The translations under genes were made by a program, and so were the position numbers. The notes beneath the pieces are model-generated. The model was given only the letters and a program-made list of their open reading frames with translations, made no database searches and was not told where the DNA came from. Positions 62,841 through 64,000 of a DNA stretch of 64,000 nucleotides are shown here, piece by piece. Position 1 is the stretch's first letter; each line of letters begins with the position of its first letter. Source of the DNA: Chiridota heheva (taxonomy: Eukaryota; Echinodermata; Holothuroidea; Apodida; Chiridotidae); contig JAIGNY010001459.1 in NCBI GenBank assembly GCA_020152595.1, forward strand, positions 1,204,501-1,268,500, given 5' to 3'.

Positions 62841-62886
62841 GGAGCTATAATAGCTCCACAATATATGATGGAGCTATAATAGCTCC
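62841..62886. repeat. Two perfect 17-bp palindromes in tandem
   Basis: GGAGCTATAATAGCTCC occurs at 62841-62857 and 62870-62886, 29 bp apart. Each is an 8-bp perfect inverted repeat around one base. Confidence 0.9.
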
Positions 62887-63004
62887 ATGGATATACATTA
62901 CCTTCACCCATATATCTTCCCATGGCCAAAACTGACAAACAGCATAAATGTAAGAATTTGACAAAAGCAAATTCAAGAGGTAATTGAATAACAGTTCAGT
63001 TGTC
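62887..63004. other. Unique sequence before the last array
   Basis: Nothing recognised. Confidence 0.4.
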
Positions 63005-64000
63005 ATTACAGAGTGTCATGATAAATTGTTTCTGTAGGAATAGTTAAGTGTCATTACAGAGTATCATGATAAATAATTTCTTTAGGAATAGTTGGGTGTC
63101 ATTACAGAGTATTATGATAAATGGTTTCTTTAGGAATAGTTGGGTGTCATTACAGAGTATCATGATAAATGGTTTCTTTAGGAGTAGTTGGGTGTCATTT
63201 CAGAGTGTCATGATAAATGCTTTCTTTAGGAATAGTTGGGTGTCATTACAGAGTATCATGATGAATGGTTTCTTCAGGAACAGTTGGGTGTCATTACAGA
63301 GTGTTATGATAAATTGTTTCTGTAGGAATACTTGGGTGTTATTACAGAGTATCATGATAAATGGTTTCTTTAGGAATAGTTGGGTGTCATTTCAGAGTAT
63401 CATGATAAATGGTTTCTTTAGGAATAGTTGGGTGTCATTTCAGAGTATCATGAAAAATAATTTCTTTAGGAATAGTTGGGTGTCATTACAGAGTATCATG
63501 ATAAATGGTTTCTTTAGGAATAGTTGGGTGTCATTACAGAGTGTCATGATAAATTGTTTCTTTAGGAGTAGTTGGGTGTCATTACAGAGTGAAATGGTTT
63601 CTGTAGGAATAGTTGGGTGTCATTACAGAGTGTCATGATAAATGCTTTCTTTAGGAATAGTTGGGTGTCATTACAGAGTGTTATGATAAATTGTTTCTGT
63701 AGGAATAGTTGGGTGTTATTACAGAGTATAATGAAAAATGGTTTCTTCAGGAATAGTTGGGTGTCATTACAGAGTGTCATGATAAATGGTTTCTTTAGGA
63801 ATAGTTGGGTGTCATTTCAGAGTGTTATGATAAATTGTTTCTGTAGGAATAGTTGGGTGTTATTACAGAGTATAATGAAAAATGGTTTCTTTAGGAATAG
63901 TTGGGTGTCATTACAGAGTATCATGATAAATGGTTTCTTTAGGAATAGTTGGGTGTCATTTCAGAGTGTTATGATAAATTGTTTCTGTAGGAATAGTTGG
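63005..64000. repeat. 48-bp minisatellite, continues beyond the window
   Basis: About 21 units, core GGAATAGTTGGGTGTCATTA followed by CAGAGTATCATGATAAATGG. A three-unit order (TTGTTTCTGTAGG, then GTTATTACAGAGTATAATGAAAAATGG) repeats near 63680-63730 and 63830-63890. The 16-codon period gives a 196-codon artefactual frame. Confidence 0.96.

Noticed and set aside
63048-63638. 196-codon frame in the terminal 48-bp array
   Set aside because: The period is a multiple of three, and the frame breaks where the unit loses bases near 63590.

Overview
This window looks like non-coding DNA from a eukaryotic (metazoan) nuclear genome, most likely a marine invertebrate. Evidence: split exons with good GT/AG consensus on the minus strand, several families of non-LTR retrotransposon (LINE), a tRNA-derived SINE, cut-and-paste transposon derivatives with classic target-site duplications (TSDs), and a very high load of minisatellites. 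The species cannot be named from the sequence. There is no bacterial gene organisation, rRNA, CRISPR array or operon.

Protein-coding content is sparse. Two exons on the minus strand (21208-21338, then 16278-16443) join in a consistent phase and read as part of one cytoplasmic protein, PH-domain-like in its first part. Weaker candidates are a first exon with ATG followed directly by a splice donor (about 26146, plus strand) and a 3' exon behind a very strong acceptor (44022-44257, plus strand). Nearly all other long open frames lie in tandem arrays whose period allows an uninterrupted frame; I do not regard them as genes.

Layout. 0-11 kb: a run of arrays (36, 48, 41, 28, 24, 40 and 51 bp periods), a SINE at 1.9 kb and a SINE tail at 10.8 kb. 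11-16 kb: a decayed LINE, a 22-bp array with higher-order structure, and a TTAA-type element holding a long TA tract. 16-22.6 kb: the two exons, a hAT-type MITE, and two LINE fragments each lying inside an older tandem repeat. 22.6-26 kb: more arrays and a 225-bp TTAA MITE. 26-28.4 kb: a TTAA element with an RNase H-bearing LINE inside it. 28.4-44 kb: arrays separated by unique AT-rich sequence. 44.8-47.2 kb: a Harbinger-like element inserted into the first unit of a 31-bp array. 47.3-55.7 kb: a second SINE, a 30-bp array, a 570-bp MITE and two more arrays. 55.8-58.0 kb: a 2.2-kb piggyBac-like element. 58-64 kb: a small hairpin element, a 2.1-kb 30-bp array, two perfect palindromes, and a 48-bp array running off the end.

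The main observation is how transposons and minisatellites are interlocked. Mobile elements sit inside arrays with recoverable empty sites, and at about 6.2 kb an array is built from the terminal inverted repeat of a MITE family whose intact copy lies at 24.4 kb. Copy counts and boundaries were estimated by eye and are approximate.
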